From contig NZ_NPBD01000007.1 of the NCBI RefSeq assembly GCF_002272745.1, positions 620,001 through 684,000 on the forward strand: a DNA stretch of 64,000 bases, read 5' to 3'. Positions within the stretch are counted from its first letter, which is position 1. The number at the start of each line of letters is the position of its first letter. The position numbers were made by a program, and so were the translations under genes. The notes below the pieces were generated by a model that made no database searches, was not told where the DNA came from, and saw only the letters and a program-made list of their open reading frames with translations. Source of the stretch: Terribacillus saccharophilus. Lineage in GTDB: Bacteria > Bacillota > Bacilli > Bacillales > Amphibacillaceae. Shown in pieces: positions 1-8,649 of this stretch.

Positions 1-1
1 C

Positions 2-3000
2 AATAAAGCAACCTTCTCGGGTGAAAATATCACAACAGAAACAGTCGAATCAGGCAAGACGATCGTCGTCCGCAAGAGCGGAGGAAGTGGTACTGGTTCG
101 GGAGAATACGGCAGCCTGGAAGTGTCCAAAGTGGACGCAGCTACAGGCGAGTCACTAGCTGGTGCGACATTCACGTTGTATGACAGTGAAGGGAAGATTG
201 CAATCCGTACTGTGACAACAGGTGAAGATGGCAAAGCTCTATTCAAGAATCTGTTGTATGATGACTATCTCCTGAAAGAAGACAAAGCGCCGGAAGGCTA
301 TGTGGTCGGCATCCAGGATACACAGAAGGTCACCGTGGATGGAGAATCGAAAACGACTATTCAAAACAAAGAGATTACGCGAGATGTGAAACTGACGAAA
401 TATGATAGCGAGACGAGAGAAACACTTCAAGGAGCAGTTTTCACATTAGAGCAGCAAGTGGATGGAGAATGGAAACAAATCCAGGAGAACCTAACAACAG
501 GTGAAGATGGAACAATTTCTGTTACAGATTTAGATGCTGGTAACTACCGTTTCATTGAGACAGAGGCACCGGATCTATACGATTTAAATAAGGATCCTGT
601 TTACTTTGAAATCAAAGCGGAACAAACAACTGTTACGACTGTTACAAAAGATAATGCAGTCAAAAAGGGCAGTGTGAAACTGCAGAAGACCGATGAAGCA
701 GGCAATCCACTGCAAGGTGCAGTCTTCACCTTGAAAGACGCCGCAGGCAAAATAGTAAAAGATAGACTCACAAGTGATGAAAATGGTTTGGTAGAAGTAA
801 AGGATTTGCGACCAGGTAAATATGAAATCGTTGAAACGAAAGCACCGGAATTCTACCAGCTGGACGCAGCGGTGCATGAGTTTGAAATTAATCCAGCTAA
901 ACAAGCAGAAATAGATCTTGGTAAGATTAAGAACAAGTTAGTCACTGGTTCTATTCAACTGACAAAAGTTGATGCAGATCAGAAAGAGACATTGCTTGCA
1001 GGAGCTGTGTTTGAACTTCAAACGGCAGATGGCAAGATGTTGAGAGAAGGTCTGACAACAAATGAAGCTGGTGTGCTCGTTGTGGATCAGCTTGTACCAG
1101 GTGATTATCAGCTAATCGAAACAATAGCGCCAAAGGATTACCAACTTGATCAGACACCAATACCTTTCACGATTGAGAAGAGCAACGAAGCAACGGTTCA
1201 AGTAGAGCGTGAAATGAGCAATAAGCTATTGCCAGGAGAAGTAATCCTGACAAAAGTGGATGACAGAGATGATTCTCTTCTAGCCGATGCAGAGTTTTCG
1301 CTTTATAAAGAAAATGGAGAGCTCATTCATGAAGGGTTAAAAACCGATGCAGAAGGAAAGCTGACTGTTTCTGATTTGCAGCCAGGCAGCTATTACTTCC
1401 AAGAAACAAAAGCACCGAATAATTATGAGTTGAATGGTGAAAAACTGCCGTTCACTATCGAGCGGAGTCAAGCAGAAGCTGCTCTAGTCAGAGCGGAAAA
1501 TACACTTACACCAGGAGCGGTTTCTTTGGTCAAGGTAGACGAAGATGATCAGAATCTTCGTTTGACAGGTGCAGAATATAAACTACAGGATGCAAATGGC
1601 GAGGTTGTGAAAGAAAGTCTTGTCACGAACGAAGAAGGAAGAATTGTCGTTGAAGATCTTGCTCCAGGTACTTACTACTTCGTGGAGACGAAAGCACCTG
1701 AACATTATCAACTGGACGACACACCAATTGAAGTGAAAGTAGAAAAAGGGCAGCAAGAAGCAGCTGTTGTCACTGCTACGAATACGCTTATTCCAGGAAG
1801 TGTCGTGCTGGAGAAGATTGATAGTGTCGATCATAGCATCACGCTGGAAGGCGCTTCCTTCAAGCTGGTGAACAGCAAGGGCGAAGTTGTGGAAGAAAGA
1901 CTGGTAACGGACAAAGATGGACGCATAATAGTCAACAATCTAAAGCCAGGCGAGTACCAGTTCATCGAAATCGACGCACCACAAGATTATGAGCTGGATG
2001 CAGAGCAAGTTACATTCACTGTTGAAAAGAGCCAGAAAGAAGCGCTTGTGATTCAGCAGACGAATACGCTCAAGCCTGGTGAAGTCGAACTGACGAAGGT
2101 CAATAAACATGATACAGGCGAAACATTAGCAGGTGCAGAATATGCTTTGAAAGATGCGTCAGGTAATGTTGTGAAAGAAAATCTAGTAACTGATGTAAAC
2201 GGCAAAATTGCTGTAACTGGTCTAGCTCCAGGAAAATATCAATTTGTAGAAGTGAAAGCGCCAGAGCATTTTGTTTTGGATGCAACGCCAATCACATTCG
2301 AAATCGAGCGAAGCCAGGCAAAAGCAGTATCCGTAACAGCTGTCAATGAACTGAAAAGAGGCGCTGTTGAAATCACTAAAGTCGGTGAAGATAGTCTGGA
2401 TAAAGGTCTGGAAGGCGCAGAATACGAGCTGCGGACAAAATCTGGAGACATCGTTGCAATAGGCAAAACGGATGAGACAGGAAAAATTCAATTCAAAGAT
2501 CTGCTTCCAGGTGATTATGAGATTGTCGAAATAAAAGCGCCATTTGGTTATGACTTGAACGCTGCTCCGATCCCTGTAACGGTAGAACGCAGCCAAGAAC
2601 AGCTGCTCGCAGTACAGCAAGTGGACGAATTGACAACAGGCTCTATTTTATTGAAGAAAGTCGACAGCAAAGAAAATACGATTGGTCTTGCCGGTGCGGT
2701 ATTTGAATTGCAGGATGAAACAGGCAAGACGATTAGAGAAGGCTTGATAACCGACGAAAACGGTGAACTATCCATCACAGATTTAAAACCGGGTGATTAT
2801 CAGCTTGTCGAAACACAAGCACCGGCAGATTATAAGTTGAACGACACACCAATTATTTTCACAATCGAAAAGGGACAGCAAATCACTCCGACAGTGGAAG
2901 TAGAAAATACACTTACACCTGGTGCTGTATCTTTGATCAAAGTAGATAAAGATAATGAAAATGTGCCGCTTCAAGGAGCAGAATATAAGCTAGTTGATGA

Positions 3001-5464
3001 AACTGGTACAACTGTTCAGGAATACTTGGTCACTGATCAGGATGGACGTATTATTGTTACAGATCTTACGCCAGGAAAGTATCAATTCATTGAAACGAAA
3101 GCACCGGAAAATTACGTGCTGGATGCAACACCAATAGATGTGGAAGTTACACGCAGTCAGAAGGAAGCAGCTGTAGTTTACGCAGAAAACGAGCTTATTC
3201 CTGGAAGTGTTGTTTTAGAGAAGAAAGACAGCGTGGATGAATCTATAACTCTGGCAGATGCAGAATTCAAGCTAGTGGATAGCAAAGGCAACGTTGTCGA
3301 AGAAAAATTGAAGACAGATGGAAACGGCAGAATTGTAGTAGAAAATCTCAAACCTGGTGCATACCAGTTCATTGAAACGAAATCACCAACAGATTATGTA
3401 CTCGATGACAAACCGATAGACTTCGAGATTGCGAAGAGTCAGAAAGAGCCACTACTCATCACAGCAAAGAATACACTCATCCCGGGTGGAGTGGAATTGA
3501 CGAAAGTCAACTCTCATGACAATAGCGAAAAACTTGCAGGAGCTGTATTTGAACTACAGGATCAGGATGGAAATGTGATTGAAAGAGATCTTACAACAGA
3601 TGAATCCGGTAAGATCACGGTAGACGGCCTGGCACCAGGGAGCTATCAATTCGTAGAGACAGAAGCGCCGAGTGACTTCCTGACAGATAAGACCCCGATC
3701 ACCTTTGTGATTGAAAGAAGTCAGACAGAGAAGGTAATGCTGACAGCGGAAAATGACCTGAAGAAAGGTTCTCTGGAGATTGTTAAAGTTGACAGTGAGG
3801 ATGAAAAGACCGCTTTAGAGGGGGCATCATTCGACCTGTTGACAGCTACTGGAGAAAAAATTGCTTCCGGTAAGACGGATAAAGAAGGAAAGCTTCACTT
3901 TAAAGATCTAGTTCCTGGTGATTACCTTATCAAGGAAACAGAAGCGCCATTCGGCTATGACTTGGATCCGACACCGAAACAGGTGACAATTGAACGCAGC
4001 CAGCAAGAAACTGCTGTGATTCAGTTGAACAATGAACTTTCAACAGGAGCAGTTCATCTTGATAAGGTGGACAGCGTTGATAATAATGTAGGGTTAGCAG
4101 GAGCCGTTTTCCGTTTACTGGACAGCAATGGAGAAACACTGCAGGAAGGTCTGACAACAAATATTGATGGTCTGCTGACAATCACGGACTTGAAGCCGGG
4201 CGATTATCAGCTTATCGAAACAAGCGCCCCGGAAAACTATGTACTGGATGATACACCACTTAACTTTACCATTGAAAAAGGACAGCAAACGCCACTTACA
4301 GTAACGGCAGAGAATGCGCTTAAGCCAGGCGTTGTATCACTTATTAAAGTGGATAAAGATAATCCGGAAATCCATCTCGCAAATGCGGAATTCCGTTTAC
4401 TTGATGACAAAGGAAACATCGTGAAAGAGCAGTTGCACACAGACGGCGAAGGGCGCATCATTGTCGAGGATTTGGCTCCAGGTTCGTATACGTTTGTTGA
4501 AACGAAAGCACCTGTTGGGTATGAACTGGACAATACACCTATCGAAGTAACGGTAGAAAAAGGCCAAAATGAAGCAGCTGTCGTGACAGCGGTGAACGAA
4601 TTGACGCCAGGAACAGCTGTATTGGAGAAAGTCGATGCAGATGATAGTACTGTGAAACTAGAAGGTGCTGTTTTCAAACTAGTGAATGACAAAGGCGAAA
4701 CAATTCAAGAAGACATTGTTACAGACGAAAATGGTCAAATCACTATCGAAGATCTGAAGCCAGGAAACTATCAATTCATCGAAACAAAGGCGCCGGCTGG
4801 ATATGATTTGAATAATACGCCAATTGTAGTAACAGTAGAAAAAGACCAGCAAGAAGCAGCGATTGTAACGGCTGTAAACTCACTGACCCCAGGAACAGCT
4901 GTGTTGGAGAAAGTAGATGCTGACGATTCATCCAAATTGCTAGAAGGTGCTGTATTCAACTTGCTAGACGAAAAAGGGAATATGGTTAAAGAAAAGCTTA
5001 TCACTGATGAAAATGGCTGGATCACTGTTGAAGGCTTAAAGCCGGGTAACTATCAGTTCGTCGAAACAAAGGCTCCAGCTGGATATCAGTTAGGCGATAA
5101 GCAGGTTGCATTCACAGTTGAGAAAGCACAGGTTAATCCGGTAATCGTAACTGTTGAAAACACGGCAGAGACGACACCTGAAAACCCTGAGGAACCTAAC
5201 ACACCTGAGCAGCCAGCAAATGGTGAAACACCAAATGACTCCGATAAAGATCCAGCACCAGGAAAAACTACGGTTCCTGCAGCAGGAGATGGTACAGGTA
5301 CAAAACCAACGGTAAATAACCAGCATGGACTACCAGCGAGTTTGCCGCAGACTGGCGAGCAGCTCCTATCATTGATTTTGATGGCTGGTATCATTTCGTT
5401 CGGCGTTGGAGGATTGTTCATTTGGAATGCATTCCGAACGCAGACAGAAAGAAAGAGGCAGTAG
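2..5464 (+). CDS. Giant CnaB-repeat (SpaA-like) LPXTG cell-wall-anchored adhesin, 5' truncated
   Basis: The reading frame is open from base 2, so the gene begins upstream of the window; the internal GTG at 122 is probably not its start. The 1820 visible residues contain 18 tandem CnaB-type Ig-like domains of about 93 residues. Each has an early Lys (KVD-type strand), a central Glu (E of the ETKAP-type motif) and a late Asn (NTLTPG-type motif), the triad that forms intramolecular Lys-Asn isopeptide bonds. One domain (about base 2640) has Asp in place of the Asn. A Pro-rich wall-spanning stretch leads to LPQTG (about residues 1781-1785), a hydrophobic segment and a basic tail, so sortase should anchor it to peptidoglycan. 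From about base 1517 the domains form a five-domain super-repeat. A sortase gene follows 1 bp later. The likely role is a long stalk-like adhesin; the ligand is unknown because the N-terminus is missing. Confidence 0.93.
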   Translation, partial: NKATFSGENITTETVESGKTIVVRKSGGSGTGSGEYGSLEVSKVDAATGESLAGATFTLYDSEGKIAIRTVTTGEDGKALFKNLLYDDYLLKEDKAPEGYVVGIQDTQKVTVDGESKTTIQNKEITRDVKLTKYDSETRETLQGAVFTLEQQVDGEWKQIQENLTTGEDGTISVTDLDAGNYRFIETEAPDLYDLNKDPVYFEIKAEQTTVTTVTKDNAVKKGSVKLQKTDEAGNPLQGAVFTLKDAAGKIVKDRLTSDENGLVEVKDLRPGKYEIVETKAPEFYQLDAAVHEFEINPAKQAEIDLGKIKNKLVTGSIQLTKVDADQKETLLAGAVFELQTADGKMLREGLTTNEAGVLVVDQLVPGDYQLIETIAPKDYQLDQTPIPFTIEKSNEATVQVEREMSNKLLPGEVILTKVDDRDDSLLADAEFSLYKENGELIHEGLKTDAEGKLTVSDLQPGSYYFQETKAPNNYELNGEKLPFTIERSQAEAALVRAENTLTPGAVSLVKVDEDDQNLRLTGAEYKLQDANGEVVKESLVTNEEGRIVVEDLAPGTYYFVETKAPEHYQLDDTPIEVKVEKGQQEAAVVTATNTLIPGSVVLEKIDSVDHSITLEGASFKLVNSKGEVVEERLVTDKDGRIIVNNLKPGEYQFIEIDAPQDYELDAEQVTFTVEKSQKEALVIQQTNTLKPGEVELTKVNKHDTGETLAGAEYALKDASGNVVKENLVTDVNGKIAVTGLAPGKYQFVEVKAPEHFVLDATPITFEIERSQAKAVSVTAVNELKRGAVEITKVGEDSLDKGLEGAEYELRTKSGDIVAIGKTDETGKIQFKDLLPGDYEIVEIKAPFGYDLNAAPIPVTVERSQEQLLAVQQVDELTTGSILLKKVDSKENTIGLAGAVFELQDETGKTIREGLITDENGELSITDLKPGDYQLVETQAPADYKLNDTPIIFTIEKGQQITPTVEVENTLTPGAVSLIKVDKDNENVPLQGAEYKLVDETGTTVQEYLVTDQDGRIIVTDLTPGKYQFIETKAPENYVLDATPIDVEVTRSQKEAAVVYAENELIPGSVVLEKKDSVDESITLADAEFKLVDSKGNVVEEKLKTDGNGRIVVENLKPGAYQFIETKSPTDYVLDDKPIDFEIAKSQKEPLLITAKNTLIPGGVELTKVNSHDNSEKLAGAVFELQDQDGNVIERDLTTDESGKITVDGLAPGSYQFVETEAPSDFLTDKTPITFVIERSQTEKVMLTAENDLKKGSLEIVKVDSEDEKTALEGASFDLLTATGEKIASGKTDKEGKLHFKDLVPGDYLIKETEAPFGYDLDPTPKQVTIERSQQETAVIQLNNELSTGAVHLDKVDSVDNNVGLAGAVFRLLDSNGETLQEGLTTNIDGLLTITDLKPGDYQLIETSAPENYVLDDTPLNFTIEKGQQTPLTVTAENALKPGVVSLIKVDKDNPEIHLANAEFRLLDDKGNIVKEQLHTDGEGRIIVEDLAPGSYTFVETKAPVGYELDNTPIEVTVEKGQNEAAVVTAVNELTPGTAVLEKVDADDSTVKLEGAVFKLVNDKGETIQEDIVTDENGQITIEDLKPGNYQFIETKAPAGYDLNNTPIVVTVEKDQQEAAIVTAVNSLTPGTAVLEKVDADDSSKLLEGAVFNLLDEKGNMVKEKLITDENGWITVEGLKPGNYQFVETKAPAGYQLGDKQVAFTVEKAQVNPVIVTVENTAETTPENPEEPNTPEQPANGETPNDSDKDPAPGKTTVPAAGDGTGTKPTVNNQHGLPASLPQTGEQLLSLILMAGIISFGVGGLFIWNAFRTQTERKRQ
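1517..5160 (+). repeat. Higher-order tandem repeat: five-CnaB-domain unit, period 1407 bp
   Basis: Within the adhesin, domains starting at bases 1517, 2924 and 4331 share a distinctive AVSL(V/I)KVD opening and are spaced exactly 1407 bp (469 codons) apart. The intervening domains match in the same order: VVLEK types, VELTKVN types, the APFGYDL type without the usual second loop, and GLAGAVFxLxD types. The super-unit therefore occurs twice in full and then breaks off after three domains. This suggests segmental duplication of a five-domain block and is a likely site of length variation by recombination. Confidence 0.85.
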
Positions 5465-5465
5465 A

Positions 5466-6056
5466 ATGAAAAAAGGCAAACTGATAGCAGGGGTAGTGTT
5501 TCTTTTGCTAGGAGTGGCGTTAGTTGCCACTCCCCTCTCTATAGAAAGAATGCATGCGAAAGAAGTGAACGAATTAGAAAAAGCCTTCGCTAGTATTGAG
5601 GCAGGAGACGTACCGCAAGTCGGGGGAGAGAAAGATCAAAGGTGGTCGGAGGATGAATTAGCGGATATGATGAAGCTTGAAATTCCATCAATCGAATTAG
5701 AGCAATATGTGCTTAATGAGACAACAGATGAGAATTTAGCTACAGCATTAACGCAAATTAAGACGAATCAAAATCCTCCTAAGGACAATTTCTCGATAGC
5801 TGGTCATCGCGGATATCGCGGTGGTCGTTTCTTCAGACAGTTACCTGAAGTGAAGGCAGGAGCAGAAATTAAACTGCAGGATAATGATGCAACCTATATA
5901 TATGAAGTAGACAGTGTAAAGATTGTGGAGCCTGATGATATCGCAATACTGGAGAATACAGATAAACCAGAGATTACATTAGTTACATGTACACTCTCAG
6001 GAAAACAGCGAGTTGCTGTAACCGGTAAATTGATAGAAGTTGTACAAAAGGGTTAA
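5466..6056 (+). CDS. Sortase, class A-like
   Basis: Membrane-anchored transpeptidase of 196 residues that cleaves an LPXTG-type motif and joins the protein to peptidoglycan. An N-terminal transmembrane segment spans about residues 5-23. The catalytic triad is visible: His114 in AGHRG, Cys175 in TLVTC and Arg182 in GKQR. The FSIAGHR to PEITLVTC arrangement resembles class A rather than class B enzymes. An upstream in-frame ATG at 5406 lies inside the adhesin gene and lacks a ribosome binding site, so the ATG at 5466, just after the adhesin stop and preceded by an AAAGAGG-like site, was chosen. The adhesin and sortase look co-transcribed, so the LPQTG adhesin is the likely main substrate. The class assignment is by eye. 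Confidence 0.92.
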   Translation: MKKGKLIAGVVFLLLGVALVATPLSIERMHAKEVNELEKAFASIEAGDVPQVGGEKDQRWSEDELADMMKLEIPSIELEQYVLNETTDENLATALTQIKTNQNPPKDNFSIAGHRGYRGGRFFRQLPEVKAGAEIKLQDNDATYIYEVDSVKIVEPDDIAILENTDKPEITLVTCTLSGKQRVAVTGKLIEVVQKG

Positions 6057-6175
6057 AAAAACGCGCTATTTACAACAATTTATTATTTATATTCCTGAAA
6101 CTGTTTAAGAGAAACCAAATGCAAACCGATAATTGCTTTAGGAGAAAATTCTGATGCTGTAGGAAGGACGGACCA

Positions 6176-6283
6176 ATGATCATTAAAGAAAACGACTTTT
6201 TTGTTGGTTTGTGGAATGCCATTTTGGTTTCTGGGTTATTTTATGCATGTCTGGTGTACATGTATTTACTGTTTTTTAGATAA
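6176..6283 (+). CDS. Putative small single-pass membrane protein (35 aa)
   Basis: An ATG preceded by an AGGAAGG-type ribosome binding site opens a 35-codon frame. The protein has a polar start (MIIKENDFF), one hydrophobic helix of about 22 residues and an Arg end. It sits in the gap between sortase and the LPNTS protein, upstream of a terminator. No family is recognised. The codons look plausible, but the ORF is short enough to be chance. Confidence 0.4.
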   Translation: MIIKENDFFVGLWNAILVSGLFYACLVYMYLLFFR

Positions 6284-6351
6284 ATTAGATCTTCTATCTT
6301 ACATGCGTGGGGACGTTGAGGGGTACGGTCTTAAAGAAATATAAAACTACT

Positions 6352-6380
6352 AGGATGCCATTGAATTGGCATCCTTTTTT
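6352..6380 (+). terminator. Rho-independent terminator
   Basis: AGGATGCCA pairs with TGGCATCCT across a 6-base loop and is followed by a T run. It ends the adhesin-sortase unit. It also shows that an upstream ATG at 6366 cannot be the start of the next gene. Confidence 0.85.
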
Positions 6381-6488
6381 ATTTCCTGCAACATTACAAG
6401 AACTTCATACACTTTTAACAGGAACTTCAAGCCCGTAAGCTATGATGACTATCATACATATTCTAATGATAGAGTTGGGGTGGCGAAG

Positions 6489-8543
6489 GTGAAGAGTTGG
6501 AAGAAATGGACAGCGATGTCACTAGCGGCAGCTAGTTTAGCATTGCCCACTGTCGGACAGGCAGAAGAGTTGAAGGTTTATAACAGAGATCAAGCACAAC
6601 CACTTCAAGTAGAACAGATTGGTCGCTATAACAGTGGCAGCGGAATTGGTGAAGGTGGTACAGAAATCGTAGCGTATGATGCTAATACAAAACGCGCTTT
6701 TTCTGTGAACGGAGCAGCTAGAGCTTTAGATATTCTTGATTTAAATGGATTGAATGAAGGAAATGGAGAGATTCCGCTTCTGAAACGTGTATCTTTGGAA
6801 TCATTCGGGGGGAGTGCGTCCGATGTGACGAGTGTTGCGATCCACCCAGAAGGTGATTATATTGCAGTTTCGGTACCAAGTGAAGTAAAGACCGATCCAG
6901 GCCATGTTGTCCTGCTCGATACGGATGGCAACAAGCTGGCTAGTGTTGAAGTAGGGGCATTGCCGGATATGGTTACTTTCACACATGATGGTACAAAGGT
7001 GCTCGTTGCCAATGAAGGGGAGCCTTCTGATGATTACACAGTTAATCCCGAGGGTTCCGTCAGTATTATTAATGTAGGAAATGGTTTAGACAACCTGACA
7101 GCAGAAACAGCAGCATTCACCGATGACATCGTGGAATCGGATGTACGCAAAGTAAATCCGGATCCGGAAAATTCATCTTACGCAGAAAACTTGGAACCAG
7201 AATACATAACTGTAGATAAAGATAATCGTTATGCGTATGTAGCTATTCAGGAAAGCAATGCAATTGCGAAGCTTGACTTGCAATCGAACAGCTTCTCGAC
7301 AGTGAAGAGTTTAGGATATAAGGATTTCTCGAAAGAGGGCGTGGAACTGGATCCATCCAATAAAGATGATGGTATCCAGATCGGCAATTGGCCAGTGCTC
7401 AGTATGTACATGCCGGATGGAATGACAGCATTCCAATCGGGTGGTAAGACGTATCTTATTACAGCCAATGAAGGCGATGCCCAGGACTGGGAAGGTTTCT
7501 CAGAAGAAGTGCGAGTAGCAGATCTGGCAGCAGAGGATGCTTACGCATTGAATGCCGATCTTTATGCAGGATACACACAGGAACAGCTTGACCAGCTTGT
7601 GCAGGATGGCTTATTTGAGGACGAACAGCTAGGCCGTTTGAACACAAGTATTGTGGCCCCGAAAAATGCTGACGGCAAATATGAAGCTGTTTATGGATTC
7701 GGCGGGCGGAGCTTCTCGATCTGGGATGCAGATTCACTACAGCAGGTATACGATAGCGGTGCTGATTTTGAAAAAATAACAGCCGAAGCAAATCCGGATT
7801 ATTTTAATACAACAAACGATGAAGACAAGCTTGATAACCGCAGTGATGATAAAGGACCTGAGCCAGAAGCAGTTATTACTGGAGATGTAGATGGCAGAAC
7901 GTATGCATTCATTGGTTTGGAGCGGACTGGCGGTATCATGGCTTATGACGTGACGAATCCAACGATCCCTACATTCTCGACGTATTTTTCCAGCCGGAAC
8001 TTCCAAGGAGATGAAGCCGCTGTGGATAGTGCAAGCGGTGATGTTGCACCGGAAGGACTGACGTACATCCCTGCCGAAGAAAGTCCGACAGGTCAGACGC
8101 TGCTATTAGCAGCGCATGAAGTGTCAGGTACGATTGCTGCCTACGCACTTGGGGAGAAAGCCGAAACGCAGCCAGAACCTGTTCCAGAAGAAGAAGAGAC
8201 AGAACAGCCGGTAACAGAACCGACTGAGCCGGGAGAGGAAGAACCCGCAGAAGAACCGGTAAATGAAGAAGAAACATCCAACGTGGAAGAACCGAAGCAG
8301 GATACTGAGAAAGTAGAAGAACAAACAGAGACTGTGACGGAAAACACGACGACAGAGCCGGAATCGAAGGAGCAGGACAGCGTTCAGATAGCCGCTTCTG
8401 CTAAATCAGATAATGATGACGCAGAAGGACAGCCATTACCGAATACGAGCACGAATGTGTTTAATTGGCTGCTTGGAGGCGTTGCGCTTGTTGCTGCTGG
8501 TGTCATTTTCTTTGGCATTAACAAGCTGCGCAAAAGAGCATAA
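6489..8543 (+). CDS. Choice-of-anchor I family beta-propeller surface protein with LPNTS sorting signal
   Basis: A 684-residue exported protein. The GTG at 6489 follows a TTGGGGTGG stretch and starts a classical signal peptide (MKSWKKWTAMSLAAA, then a cut near GQAEE). Longer in-frame versions would begin inside the upstream terminator hairpin. The body matches the choice-of-anchor I family, a beta-propeller group of unclear function sometimes linked to phosphatase or nuclease surface proteins. Markers are GGTEIVAYD, VAIHPEGDYIAVS, VANEGEPSDD and DVAPEGLTYIP. An acidic, Pro/Glu-rich wall-spanning stretch precedes LPNTS (about residues 650-654), a hydrophobic helix and a KLRKRA tail. The motif is LPNTS, not LPXTG, resembling the LPDTS and LPDTA signals of Bacillus class D sortase substrates, so a different sortase may process it. 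Confidence 0.88.
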   Translation: MKSWKKWTAMSLAAASLALPTVGQAEELKVYNRDQAQPLQVEQIGRYNSGSGIGEGGTEIVAYDANTKRAFSVNGAARALDILDLNGLNEGNGEIPLLKRVSLESFGGSASDVTSVAIHPEGDYIAVSVPSEVKTDPGHVVLLDTDGNKLASVEVGALPDMVTFTHDGTKVLVANEGEPSDDYTVNPEGSVSIINVGNGLDNLTAETAAFTDDIVESDVRKVNPDPENSSYAENLEPEYITVDKDNRYAYVAIQESNAIAKLDLQSNSFSTVKSLGYKDFSKEGVELDPSNKDDGIQIGNWPVLSMYMPDGMTAFQSGGKTYLITANEGDAQDWEGFSEEVRVADLAAEDAYALNADLYAGYTQEQLDQLVQDGLFEDEQLGRLNTSIVAPKNADGKYEAVYGFGGRSFSIWDADSLQQVYDSGADFEKITAEANPDYFNTTNDEDKLDNRSDDKGPEPEAVITGDVDGRTYAFIGLERTGGIMAYDVTNPTIPTFSTYFSSRNFQGDEAAVDSASGDVAPEGLTYIPAEESPTGQTLLLAAHEVSGTIAAYALGEKAETQPEPVPEEEETEQPVTEPTEPGEEEPAEEPVNEEETSNVEEPKQDTEKVEEQTETVTENTTTEPESKEQDSVQIAASAKSDNDDAEGQPLPNTSTNVFNWLLGGVALVAAGVIFFGINKLRKRA

Positions 8544-8546
8544 TGG

Positions 8547-8575
8547 AAGCAGCCACGTATAGTGGCTGCTTTTTT
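8547..8575 (+). terminator. Rho-independent terminator
   Basis: AAGCAGCCAC and GTGGCTGCTT form a 10-bp stem with a 5-base loop and a T run, directly after the LPNTS protein gene. Confidence 0.9.
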
Positions 8576-8649
8576 GATTGCTTCCTATAGAGTTTTGATA
8601 AAGGTAGGAGTATAATACCCATGTATTCGCTTACAAAAGGAGGGAGCAC

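Noticed and set aside
4237-4692. 151-codon antisense ORF inside the adhesin gene, and many similar minus-strand ORFs there
   Set aside because: They recur in step with the CnaB repeats on the coding strand, have no ribosome binding sites, and read as Ser-rich reverse shadows of the repeats.
1517-5160. CRISPR-like periodicity in the adhesin gene
   Set aside because: The repeats are about 280 bp, coding, and imperfect; there is no short palindromic repeat or spacer structure.
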